Origin: Erysipelotrichaceae bacterium | Lineage (GTDB): Bacteria; Bacillota_I; Bacilli_A; Erysipelotrichales; Coprobacillaceae | DNA: 5,833 nt | Reading direction: 5' to 3' | Assembly (NCBI GenBank): GCA_021200395.1 | Contig: JAJQGQ010000221.1 | Span: 1 to 5,833, forward strand | Part shown: piece by piece, positions 1 to 5,104 of the stretch | Layout: every line of letters starts with the position of its first letter | Position numbering within the stretch: position 1 is the first letter of the stretch | Notes under the pieces: model-generated | The model's input: the letters and a program-made list of their open reading frames with translations, nothing else | What the model was told of the DNA's origin: nothing | The model's database searches: none | Made by a program: the position numbers and the translations under genes

Positions 1-204
1 TAAATCATCTTTATATTCTCTGAACTTTTTATGTAATTCATCAACAATATGAATAAGTAAATCTTCTTTTTGTGGAAAATGATAGGTAAGATTTCCTATT
101 GTTGTATTTGCTTCTTTTGCTATTTCTCTTAAAGATACATTATTATATCCCTTTTCATTAAATAGTTTTAATGCTGTTTCTTGAATTAATTCCTTTTTAC
201 TCAT
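1..204 (-). CDS. TetR-family transcriptional regulator, N-terminal part (cut by window edge)
   Basis: Translating down from an ATG at 204 gives 68 codons that stay open to base 1, so only the N-terminal DNA-binding domain is visible. It begins MSKKELIQETALKLFNEKGY, the usual first helix of TetR proteins. The helix-turn-helix follows at about residues 24-51 (VSLREIAKEANTTIGNLTYH, then F-P-Q-K-E-D-L-L). The Y-H-F-x-x-K-E-x-L ending of the recognition helix region is diagnostic of the family. A GGAGGT ribosome binding site lies at 212-217. Family members are usually about 190-200 residues, so roughly two thirds, including the ligand-binding domain, is off-window. The gene sits directly downstream of the alpha/beta hydrolase on the same strand and is the obvious candidate to bind the twin palindromes in that gene's promoter (inference). 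Its inducer cannot be predicted because the ligand pocket is not in view. Confidence 0.93.
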   Translation of the reverse strand, partial: MSKKELIQETALKLFNEKGYNNVSLREIAKEANTTIGNLTYHFPQKEDLLIHIVDELHKKFREYKDDL

Positions 205-232
205 TATGAATACCTCCAATTTCAACAAAGTA

Positions 233-261
233 ATCATAATAAAAGATTGAAGATATGTCAA
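233..261 (-). promoter_or_regulatory. Sigma-A type promoter of tetR, nested in the upstream terminator
   Basis: On the minus strand TTGACA (261-256) is followed by exactly 17 bp and TATGAT (238-233), a near-ideal housekeeping promoter. The start of transcription would fall near 226, giving a leader of about 20 bases that contains the GGAGGT site. The -35 hexamer lies in the loop of the hydrolase terminator hairpin plus one base of its 3' arm. The spacer is made of the 3' arm and the T-tract. No copy of the AGTACANTGTACT palindrome occurs here, so autoregulation by the same operator is not indicated. Confidence 0.7.
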
Positions 262-273
262 ATATCTTCAATC
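245..273 (-). terminator. Rho-independent terminator of the alpha/beta hydrolase gene
   Basis: A perfect 12-bp stem (GATTGAAGATAT and its complement) with a 5-base loop lies 6 bases after the hydrolase stop codon at 280-282. On the minus strand it is followed by TTTTATTAT, a short and interrupted T-tract. The stem is AT-rich, so termination may be incomplete and some hydrolase transcripts may read into tetR. The plus strand also has six Ts just after the hairpin (276-281), so it could act in both directions. Confidence 0.8.
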
Positions 274-279
274 CATTTT

Positions 280-1416
280 TTACTTATTAAGCATTCTCTT
301 AACCATCCAGTCAGCTCCAAAACATCCTGCTGAATCCATTTGATCATTAACACAATGTGCATTTCCTGGATATTCTGCATAATATTTATCTTCTGAAGAA
401 ACCATATTATAAATACGTTTTGCACCTTCAACACCAATAATAGGATCCTCTTTTGTATGAATAATTAATGTCGGTACCGTAATATTATGTAATTTATCAG
501 TTACACACATTTCTGTTGACATTTTTGAACATACTTCTAAATCTTCTTGATTGAATTTCAATTGGAATCCACCTAAATAAAAATTAGGAATACCCATCCA
601 TGGATGCTTTGTTAAATCATCAGTACGATCAGTACCTCCACGTACAACCAATCCACAAATATCATCATTCAACTCACAAGCTGCTTGTGTTGCAAAGAAG
701 CCTCCATAAGAAATACCATATAAAGCTATTTTATTACCAATTCTATCATCTGATTTTACATAATCTATGACAGCTTTAACTGCGCCAATATAATTTGTTG
801 TTGTTAACCACATTTCTCTAAAATACAAACTAACTCCCTGTCCTGGACCATCAAATATAATGAAAGGAATTCCTCTTTCATAAAAATAATAAGCTGATGA
901 AAAGTTTTCTTCTTTAAACCCAGTAGCTCCAGGAATAAACACAAGAACTGGTGTATCTTTTGGACAATTATCAGGAATGCATAAATAACCTTGCATCGTT
1001 TTTCCTTCATAAGGAATTTCTAATACTTCAAAATTTGTATTTGAGTATTGCCATTGTTTTTGGAATGTTTCAGGTATTTTTCCATAAATACGAAGTTTTT
1101 CTTCAGTAATAGCATCATGAATACCGTAATCAGCTACTCTATACATAGCATTAGCACGTCCATAGAAACTACCAGCAGATAATAAATTTCCTTCTTCTTC
1201 TAATTGTTTAGCATAAGCATAACGTCTATCGCCAATTTCTTCTGCAACATCCACAAAATCTTCTCTTAATTCTTCAGGTACAGGTTCAAAGCTTTTACCA
1301 ACACAAGTACAATCACATTCAGTTCTTTTTGTTAATTCAATAAAATCTTCAATATCCATACCACCAGAAATCATTCTACCTGGATTTTGAGCACCAGGTC
1401 TACCACGTTTTGCCAT
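280..1416 (-). CDS. Alpha/beta hydrolase, FrsA / 2,6-dihydroxypseudooxynicotine-hydrolase-like
   Basis: A 378-residue, probably cytosolic serine hydrolase with no signal peptide or membrane segment. A mostly helical N-terminal region (about 45-125) precedes the alpha/beta hydrolase core. The core shows an oxyanion-loop region FIPGATGFKEE (160-170), a D-G-P-G-Q-G turn (189-194), the nucleophile elbow G-I-S-Y-G with Ser236, a likely acid Asp324 in HTKEDP, and His354 in GNAHC, which completes the triad. The helical N-terminal region plus a G-x-x-x-x-K-E-E loop is typical of FrsA-like and pseudooxynicotine-type C-C or ester hydrolases. The true substrate is unknown. I chose the ATG at 1416 because AAAAGGAGG sits 7 bases upstream. 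An in-frame ATG at 1470 would lie upstream of the predicted transcription start. Oddities are an E-C-D-C-T-C cluster (33-38) and a basic K-R-G-R-P start (3-7). The promoter has two palindromic operators, and a TetR gene follows, so expression is probably induced by a small molecule. Confidence 0.9.
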   Translation of the reverse strand: MAKRGRPGAQNPGRMISGGMDIEDFIELTKRTECDCTCVGKSFEPVPEELREDFVDVAEEIGDRRYAYAKQLEEEGNLLSAGSFYGRANAMYRVADYGIHDAITEEKLRIYGKIPETFQKQWQYSNTNFEVLEIPYEGKTMQGYLCIPDNCPKDTPVLVFIPGATGFKEENFSSAYYFYERGIPFIIFDGPGQGVSLYFREMWLTTTNYIGAVKAVIDYVKSDDRIGNKIALYGISYGGFFATQAACELNDDICGLVVRGGTDRTDDLTKHPWMGIPNFYLGGFQLKFNQEDLEVCSKMSTEMCVTDKLHNITVPTLIIHTKEDPIIGVEGAKRIYNMVSSEDKYYAEYPGNAHCVNDQMDSAGCFGADWMVKRMLNK

Positions 1417-1423
1417 CAAATTT

Positions 1424-1432
1424 CCTCCTTTT
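1424..1432 (-). promoter_or_regulatory. Ribosome binding site that fixes the hydrolase start
   Basis: The minus strand reads AAAAGGAGG followed by 7 bases and ATG at 1416. This strong site favours the ATG at 1416 over the in-frame ATG at 1470, which has no such site and overlaps the promoter. Confidence 0.85.
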
Positions 1433-1445
1433 AGTACATTGTACT
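1433..1445 (-). promoter_or_regulatory. Operator O2, palindrome AGTACATTGTACT, downstream of the transcription start
   Basis: This is a perfect 6-bp inverted repeat (AGTACA/TGTACT) around a single central base. It lies between the predicted transcription start near 1455 and the ribosome binding site, about +10 to +22. Fourteen of 15 bases of the surrounding TAGTACATTGTACTG are repeated at the second operator. Its centre (1439) is 31 bp from that of the other copy, which puts both on about the same face of the helix. Binding by the adjacent TetR-family protein is inferred. Confidence 0.75.
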
Positions 1446-1463
1446 GTTTTTTTATATCTATAT

Positions 1464-1476
1464 AGTACACTGTACT
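1464..1476 (-). promoter_or_regulatory. Operator O1, palindrome AGTACACTGTACT, over the -10 and spacer
   Basis: This second copy of AGTACANTGTACT has perfect 6-bp arms around one central base. It overlaps four bases of the -10 hexamer and nine of the spacer, so a bound dimer would block RNA polymerase directly. That is the typical location of TetR-family operators. Assignment to the TetR protein encoded downstream is inferred from proximity and symmetry. Confidence 0.78.
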
Positions 1477-1489
1477 GCAAGCGTTGTCA
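1476..1489 (+). promoter_or_regulatory. cre-like site over the -35 of the hydrolase promoter
   Basis: The plus strand reads TGCAAGCGTTGTCA, which fits the Bacillus-type CcpA core TGNAANCGNWNNCA at every fixed position. Against the stricter TGWAANCGNTNWCA it has one mismatch. It overlaps most of the -35 and abuts operator O1, so CcpA binding would repress. The arms are only partly symmetric, and the match includes the TTGACA needed for the promoter, so part of the similarity may be coincidental. Confidence 0.4.
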
Positions 1490-1511
1490 ATAGTATTTTG
1501 CGTTTTAAAGC

Positions 1512-1546
1512 AAAAAAATGATCAGAATTAAATTCCGACCATTTTT
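1512..1546 (-). terminator. Rho-independent terminator of the 6-phospho-beta-glucosidase gene
   Basis: On the minus strand ATGGTCGGAA (1542-1533), a 5-base loop and TTCTGATCAT (1527-1518) form a 10-bp stem with two G-U pairs. An A-run precedes it and seven Ts (1518-1512) follow. It begins about 25 bases after the stop codon at 1568-1570. The G-U pairs exist only in the minus-strand transcript, so it acts in that direction and insulates the hydrolase promoter that follows. Confidence 0.85.
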
Positions 1547-1567
1547 ATTAAGATATTTTAATATTTA

Positions 1568-3037
1568 TTAATCTAAATCAGTTCCTTGACTAGCAATGAC
1601 TTTCTTATACCAATCAAATGAATCTTTCTTACTTCTTGAGAAGTCACCAGTTCCATCATCATGTCTATCAACATAAATGAAACCATAACGTTTAGCATAT
1701 TGTCCAGTACCTGCAGATACTAAGTCAATAGGTCCCCAAGTTGTATAACCAATAAGAGGTACACCATCTTCTAATGCTTCACCCATTGCTTTAATATGTT
1801 CTCTAAAGTAATCAATTCTATAACTATCATGAATAGATCCATCTTCTTCTACTTTATCAAATGCACCAAAGCCATTTTCAACAACCATTAATGGAGTATG
1901 TGGATAACGATCATGTAACATATTCAAAGTATAACGTAATCCATCAGGGTCAATTTGCCATCCCCAATCAGATGCTTTTAAGTATGGATTCTTAGCACCT
2001 TTAGACATATTACCAGCAGTCATTTCAGCATTTTCATCAACTGTCACACAGTTAGACATATAATATGAAAATGTATAGAAGTCAACTGTACCTTCTTTAA
2101 TAATAGCTTCATCTTCTTCAGTAATATATGAAGTATCGATGTTATGTTCTTTAAAATATCTAAACATATATGTTGGATATTCACCACGTACTTGAACATC
2201 ACCACAGAAGTTATTCTTAAAGTTATCATCATTGTATGCAGCAAGAATATCTTTTGGATTAGGAGTTAATGGATATAAGGTAGTATGAGCAATCATGTTA
2301 CCAATCATGAAATCAGGATTAATCTTATGACCTTCAATAACAGTTCTTGCACTAGCTACAAATTCATTATGTAATGCTTCAAATGTTGTTTGTTCATTAG
2401 ATTTTAATTGATCCAATGGAATTCTATGATCAGCATTAACATCTTCAGGGTCCATAATACCTAAACCATATAAGTTACCAATTCCACCTTCACCCATGCA
2501 AGCAATATTGATTTCATTAAATGTTAACCAATATTTAACTTTATCTTTATAACGTTTAAAGCAAGTAGTAGCATATTTTACAAACATATCAATAACTCTT
2601 CTATCAGAGAATCCATTATATTTTGTAACAATATTCCAAGGAATTTCATAATGACATAAAGTAATTAATGGTTCCATACCATGTTTTTTACATTCATCAA
2701 TAACATCTTCATAGAATGCTAAACCAGCTTCATTTGGTTCTTCATCATCACCATTAGGGAAAATACGACCCCAGTTAATAGAGAATCTAAATACTGTCCA
2801 ACCCATTTCAGCAAATAAAGCAATATCTTCTTTATAATGATGATAAAAATCAATTGCTTCATGACTAGGATAGAAAGCATCAGGATCAGTCTTAGGTAAG
2901 AATGTTCTAGGTGTATTTACATCTCCACCTAATAACATATCAGGTACAGATAAACCTTTACCATCTTCTAAATATGCTCCTTCGCATTGATTAGCAGCTA
3001 CAGCTCCACCCCATAAAAAATCTTTTGGAAAACTCAT
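1568..3037 (-). CDS. bglA: 6-phospho-beta-glucosidase, glycoside hydrolase family 1
   Basis: A 489-residue cytosolic enzyme of normal GH1 length. It hydrolyses phosphorylated beta-glucosides (such as cellobiose-, salicin- or arbutin-phosphate delivered by a PTS) to glucose 6-phosphate and the aglycone or sugar. The N-terminus FPKDFLWGGAVAANQCEGAY is the GH1 opening with Gln17 of the glucose subsite. The acid/base is Glu175 in LTFNEI, the nucleophile Glu387 in MVVENG, and His129 lies in CHYE. Ser441, Lys449 and Tyr451 (S-A-G-T-G-Q-Y-A-K-R-Y-G-F) match the phosphate-binding residues that separate 6-phospho enzymes from plain beta-glucosidases. The C-terminus (DGTGDFSRSKKDSFDWYKKV) resembles BglA-type enzymes closely. 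The ATG at 3037 has GAGGAGGT at 3046-3053. The gene has its own promoter and terminator and no PTS gene beside it, so its transporter must be elsewhere. The bglA name is by resemblance; the exact beta-glucoside is unknown. Confidence 0.95.
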   Translation of the reverse strand: MSFPKDFLWGGAVAANQCEGAYLEDGKGLSVPDMLLGGDVNTPRTFLPKTDPDAFYPSHEAIDFYHHYKEDIALFAEMGWTVFRFSINWGRIFPNGDDEEPNEAGLAFYEDVIDECKKHGMEPLITLCHYEIPWNIVTKYNGFSDRRVIDMFVKYATTCFKRYKDKVKYWLTFNEINIACMGEGGIGNLYGLGIMDPEDVNADHRIPLDQLKSNEQTTFEALHNEFVASARTVIEGHKINPDFMIGNMIAHTTLYPLTPNPKDILAAYNDDNFKNNFCGDVQVRGEYPTYMFRYFKEHNIDTSYITEEDEAIIKEGTVDFYTFSYYMSNCVTVDENAEMTAGNMSKGAKNPYLKASDWGWQIDPDGLRYTLNMLHDRYPHTPLMVVENGFGAFDKVEEDGSIHDSYRIDYFREHIKAMGEALEDGVPLIGYTTWGPIDLVSAGTGQYAKRYGFIYVDRHDDGTGDFSRSKKDSFDWYKKVIASQGTDLD

Positions 3038-3054
3038 TTCTATTTACCTCCTCT

Positions 3055-3068
3055 TGAAAGTGTTTTCA
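3055..3068 (-). promoter_or_regulatory. Near-consensus cre (CcpA) site in the bgl leader
   Basis: The minus strand reads TGAAAACACTTTCA, symmetric TGAAA/TTTCA arms that match the cre consensus TGWAANCGNTNWCA except for one of the two central CG bases. It lies between the predicted transcription start (near 3071) and the ribosome binding site. That is a usual position for CcpA repression of beta-glucoside genes when a preferred sugar is present. Confidence 0.65.
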
Positions 3069-3077
3069 TGCACACTT

Positions 3078-3106
3078 ATTATAACTCATTTATTGTAAAT
3101 TGAGTA
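3078..3106 (-). promoter_or_regulatory. Promoter of the 6-phospho-beta-glucosidase gene
   Basis: A perfect -10 TATAAT lies at 3083-3078 on the minus strand. At 17 bp the -35 position is TACTCA (3106-3101), only three of six matches, and there is no TG extension. The strong -10 with weak -35 suggests dependence on, or modulation by, a protein at the inverted repeat that covers the -35. The leader would be about 34 bases. Confidence 0.55.
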
Positions 3107-3117
3107 TGAATTTACAA
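3093..3117. promoter_or_regulatory. 25-bp inverted repeat TTGTAAATT-N7-AATTTACAA, candidate operator
   Basis: The 9-bp arms are perfectly complementary and flank a 7-base spacer. The element covers about -22 to -46, including the whole -35 region of the bgl promoter. Since it lies upstream of the transcription start it would act as DNA, as a protein-binding site rather than an RNA hairpin. The TTGTA...TACAA ends recall GntR/HutC-type sugar regulator operators, but no such gene is in the window and the assignment is open. Confidence 0.55.
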
Positions 3118-3146
3118 GATTTGAAATAGAAATTTTTAGTAATTAT

Positions 3147-3178
3147 AAAATACTAGAGATTATGTATCTCTAGTATTT
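3147..3178 (-). terminator. Terminator of the polymerase-YolD operon, containing the yolD-like stop codon
   Basis: A perfect 12-bp stem (AATACTAGAGAT and its complement, 3177-3166 with 3160-3149) and a 5-base loop are followed on the minus strand by TTTTATAATT. The TAG stop codon (3155-3153) lies inside the 3' arm and the last eight codons of the gene form the rest of the hairpin. The T-tract is only four uninterrupted bases, so efficiency may be moderate. Confidence 0.75.
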
Positions 3179-3569
3179 CATATATATCATCAATTTTAAT
3201 TTTTTGATTATCAGTAGTGATGAGCACTTTTTCATATTCATCGATTTTTTTAATAGAAATGATATCTGTCACATAGGTACCACCTTTTTTCTTTGTATCT
3301 GCAATAAAGTATGTGAGTTCTATTGTTGAATTATCTTTTATTTTTTGCAGTTGTTGATTAATAATTTGTTTTTGATCATCATCCAATATTTTTTTAGAAG
3401 AAACATGACGTGCTGTTTCTAATACTGCTTCTTTATGTCCTGTTAGTGCAGCAAATGGTGCAAATTGAGCAGCTCTATCTAAAGTAGACATAGGAGGATG
3501 TCTTGTAGATTTTTGATAAGGTAAATCAATAATATCTGAATAATCATGAATATTTCTAAATGTTGCCAT
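3153..3569 (-). CDS. YolD-like protein, partner of the Y-family polymerase
   Basis: A 138-residue soluble protein of the YolD-like family. The signature is R-H-P-P-M-S-x-x-D-R-A-A-Q-F-A-P-F-A-A-L at about 23-42. A charged, probably helical middle (46-80) and a beta-rich C-terminal half (83-135) follow. Family members are typically encoded next to UmuC/UvrX-type polymerases in Gram-positive bacteria and are thought to act with them in damage-tolerant DNA synthesis; the biochemical role is not well defined. Its ATG shares one base with the polymerase stop codon (TAATG), and its ribosome binding site (GGAGGT, 3586-3581) is inside the polymerase gene, which implies translational coupling. The stop codon is buried in the operon terminator. 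The length is close to that of full-size family members, and I see no sign of truncation. Confidence 0.9.
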   Translation of the reverse strand: MATFRNIHDYSDIIDLPYQKSTRHPPMSTLDRAAQFAPFAALTGHKEAVLETARHVSSKKILDDDQKQIINQQLQKIKDNSTIELTYFIADTKKKGGTYVTDIISIKKIDEYEKVLITTDNQKIKIDDIYEILEIHNL

Positions 3570-5071
3570 TATGCCTTATGACCTCCAATTGTTTCATTTC
3601 TTTCTTTAGCTTTAGCTCCTTCTTCAAAGTCTCTACCTTTTAATATAGCGTTTTTACCAAATTTCTTTTTAATCTCTAATGTAGCTTCTTGAACACGTTT
3701 TTCTTTTTCTAAATCAAGTTGAAGTTGTTCCTCATGATCATTTTCAAAACTAGAAAAGATATCTAATTGTTTGACTTGTGGTTTTAGATCAGCTATATCT
3801 TCACTTATTACATTAGATAATGATATATTGATTTTTCTTATAGTTAGTCCTTTATCTACAATACGATCATAGAGTTTTAATAGGTATTCTGTTAATAATT
3901 TAGAAGAAGATGTATATCTATCTAAGTTTGTTGTGCCATGAGCATGTTTTGGGATTTTTCGACCATAGTGATCGGTTGTGATTTCACCTTTATAGTTAAC
4001 AACATTTTCTTTATCATAGTTAATAGTTAATACAATTTGTTTAGTCACTAAACGTTTTTCCACAAGATCTAACGCTAAAGAATCCATCATCTCTTTAACA
4101 ACAATTTTGGCTTTATCATAACTATATGGTGTACTTAATACCTGACCATTTCCAATACTATTATGTTCGGGTTTATAAGATTTAATATCTGCAATTGTAC
4201 ATGGTTCATAGCCCCATGCATGATCTATTAATAATTCAGCATTCACCCCAAATAACTTATACAACAAATCTTCATTATAGTATTCTTTTTCACTACCCAT
4301 TGAACACTTTGCTATATCACCCATTGTATATAAACCTACTTTTTCTAACTTATTGGCATAACCTTTACCAACTCGCCAAAAATCGGTAATAGGCTTATGA
4401 TTCCAAAGATATTTATGATATCTTTGTTCATCTAGTTGAGCAATCCTCACACCATTTTTATCAGCCTTTAAATGTTTAGCAACTATATCCATAGCTACTT
4501 TACACAAATAAAGATTGGTTCCTATACCAGCAGTTGCAGTGATTTTGGTTTGTTGATAGATATCTTGAATGACCATTTGAACTATTTCTTTAGGTGTTTT
4601 ATGATATAACTGTAAATAACCTGTCAAATCCACAAATATTTCATCAATGGAATAAACATGAATATCATCGGCTGAAAAATATTTTAAATATATTTCATAG
4701 ATACGATTACTATAATCAATATAATAAGCCATTCTTGGTGTGGCCACAATATAAGTTAATTTAAGATTTTTATTTTTCATTAATTCATCATCATTATATG
4801 ATTCACCAACAAATTGATGATATCTAGCTTGCTTTCTACGTTCATTATTAATTTCTTCAACCTTTTGTTCTACTTCATATAAACGTGCACGACCACCAAT
4901 ACCATATTTCTTTAATGATGGTGATACAGCTAAGCATATCGTTTTAGAAGTACGACTTTTATCAGCAACGACCAAATTTGTATTTAAAGCATCTAAATTT
5001 CTTTCATGACACTCTACAGAGGCATAAAATGATTTTAAATCGATAGCTGCATATATTCTTCTCTTACTCAT
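3569..5071 (-). CDS. Y-family translesion DNA polymerase, UmuC/UvrX type
   Basis: A 500-residue error-prone polymerase that copies damaged DNA. The palm/finger region begins A-A-I-D-L-K-S-F-Y-A-S-V-E (8-20), with metal-binding Asp11 and steric-gate Tyr16. The second catalytic motif Y-S-I-D-E (140-144) supplies Asp143 and Glu144. The A-G-I-G-T-N-L-Y-L-C-K segment (181-191) completes the palm, a helix-hairpin-helix thumb lies at about 228-255 (R-V-G-K-G), and a little-finger domain at about 305-420. QLDIF (435-439) is a good beta-clamp binding motif. The tail with A-I-L-K-G and R-N-E-T-I-G-G-H-K-A at the end is the usual C-terminus of Gram-positive UmuC-like proteins. All catalytic residues are present. 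The ATG at 5071 has AAAAGGAGGT at 5087-5078. It is the first gene of a two-gene unit with the YolD-like gene. No LexA box is visible upstream, so SOS control is not supported by the sequence. DinB/Pol IV proper is less likely given the tail and partner. Confidence 0.94.
   Translation of the reverse strand: MSKRRIYAAIDLKSFYASVECHERNLDALNTNLVVADKSRTSKTICLAVSPSLKKYGIGGRARLYEVEQKVEEINNERRKQARYHQFVGESYNDDELMKNKNLKLTYIVATPRMAYYIDYSNRIYEIYLKYFSADDIHVYSIDEIFVDLTGYLQLYHKTPKEIVQMVIQDIYQQTKITATAGIGTNLYLCKVAMDIVAKHLKADKNGVRIAQLDEQRYHKYLWNHKPITDFWRVGKGYANKLEKVGLYTMGDIAKCSMGSEKEYYNEDLLYKLFGVNAELLIDHAWGYEPCTIADIKSYKPEHNSIGNGQVLSTPYSYDKAKIVVKEMMDSLALDLVEKRLVTKQIVLTINYDKENVVNYKGEITTDHYGRKIPKHAHGTTNLDRYTSSSKLLTEYLLKLYDRIVDKGLTIRKINISLSNVISEDIADLKPQVKQLDIFSSFENDHEEQLQLDLEKEKRVQEATLEIKKKFGKNAILKGRDFEEGAKAKERNETIGGHKA
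3581..3586 (-). promoter_or_regulatory. Internal ribosome binding site for the yolD-like gene
   Basis: GGAGGT on the minus strand lies 11 bases before the yolD-like ATG at 3569, inside the last codons of the polymerase gene (the I-G-G-H-K-A end). With the overlapping TAATG junction it supports reinitiation by ribosomes that finish the polymerase. Confidence 0.75.
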
Positions 5072-5091
5072 TTTATTACCTCCTTTTCCCT

Positions 5092-5102
5092 ATTTTAACA
5101 TA
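5092..5102 (-). promoter_or_regulatory. Possible extended -10 promoter for the polymerase-YolD operon
   Basis: The minus strand reads TATGTTAAAAT, which fits an extended -10 (TRTGN plus a TATAAT-like hexamer, one mismatch). The -35 position 17 bp upstream falls inside the preceding terminator and matches poorly (TTCATT). Transcription would start near 5085, leaving a leader of only about 15 bases. The gap between the terminator and the ribosome binding site is under 20 bases, so little else could serve as a promoter. Confidence 0.4.
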
Positions 5103-5104
5103 TT

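Larger units (their letters stand above)
1462..1490 (-). promoter_or_regulatory. Sigma-A type promoter of the alpha/beta hydrolase gene
   Basis: On the minus strand a perfect -35 TTGACA (1490-1485), a 17-bp spacer and -10 TACTAT (1467-1462) form a strong promoter, with transcription expected to start near 1455. The -10 and the downstream half of the spacer are covered by a palindromic operator and the -35 by a cre-like site. The promoter therefore looks strong by itself but under tight negative control. Confidence 0.8.

Noticed and set aside
630..648. Repeated CAGTAC units inside the hydrolase gene as further operators
   Set aside because: They are direct rather than inverted repeats, encode conserved protein sequence, and do not match the AGTACANTGTACT palindrome.
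804..1010. A short open frame opposite or out of phase with the hydrolase gene
   Set aside because: It lies entirely within the hydrolase coding region and has no ribosome binding site or recognisable domain; it is a shadow frame.
1405..1416. The K-R-G-R-P stretch at the hydrolase N-terminus read as an AT-hook
   Set aside because: A single RGRP core without further DNA-binding context is too weak in a protein with a complete catalytic triad; it is kept only as an oddity.
1417..1470. An in-frame upstream ATG at 1470 that would lengthen the hydrolase by 18 residues
   Set aside because: It lies upstream of the predicted transcription start, within the operator/-10 region, and has no ribosome binding site, whereas the ATG at 1416 has AAAAGGAGG at ideal spacing.
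1496..1517. TTTTGC/GCAAAA inverted repeat between the bgl terminator and the hydrolase promoter
   Set aside because: Six AT-rich pairs are easily expected in such sequence, and it has no clear place relative to the start site beyond what the terminator explains.
2044..2244. A short open frame inside the 6-phospho-beta-glucosidase gene
   Set aside because: It is fully contained in a well-supported GH1 gene and has low-complexity content typical of AT-rich alternative frames.
4195..4389. A plus-strand open frame opposite the polymerase gene
   Set aside because: It is antisense to a conserved coding region, lacks a ribosome binding site, and its composition (Tyr/His/Leu rich) is that expected from the reverse complement of the polymerase codons.
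3153..5071. The polymerase/YolD pair as part of a mobile element or phage
   Set aside because: Such pairs are often carried on mobile elements, but no integrase, transposase, relaxase, phage gene or flanking repeat is visible, and the composition resembles that of the neighbours.
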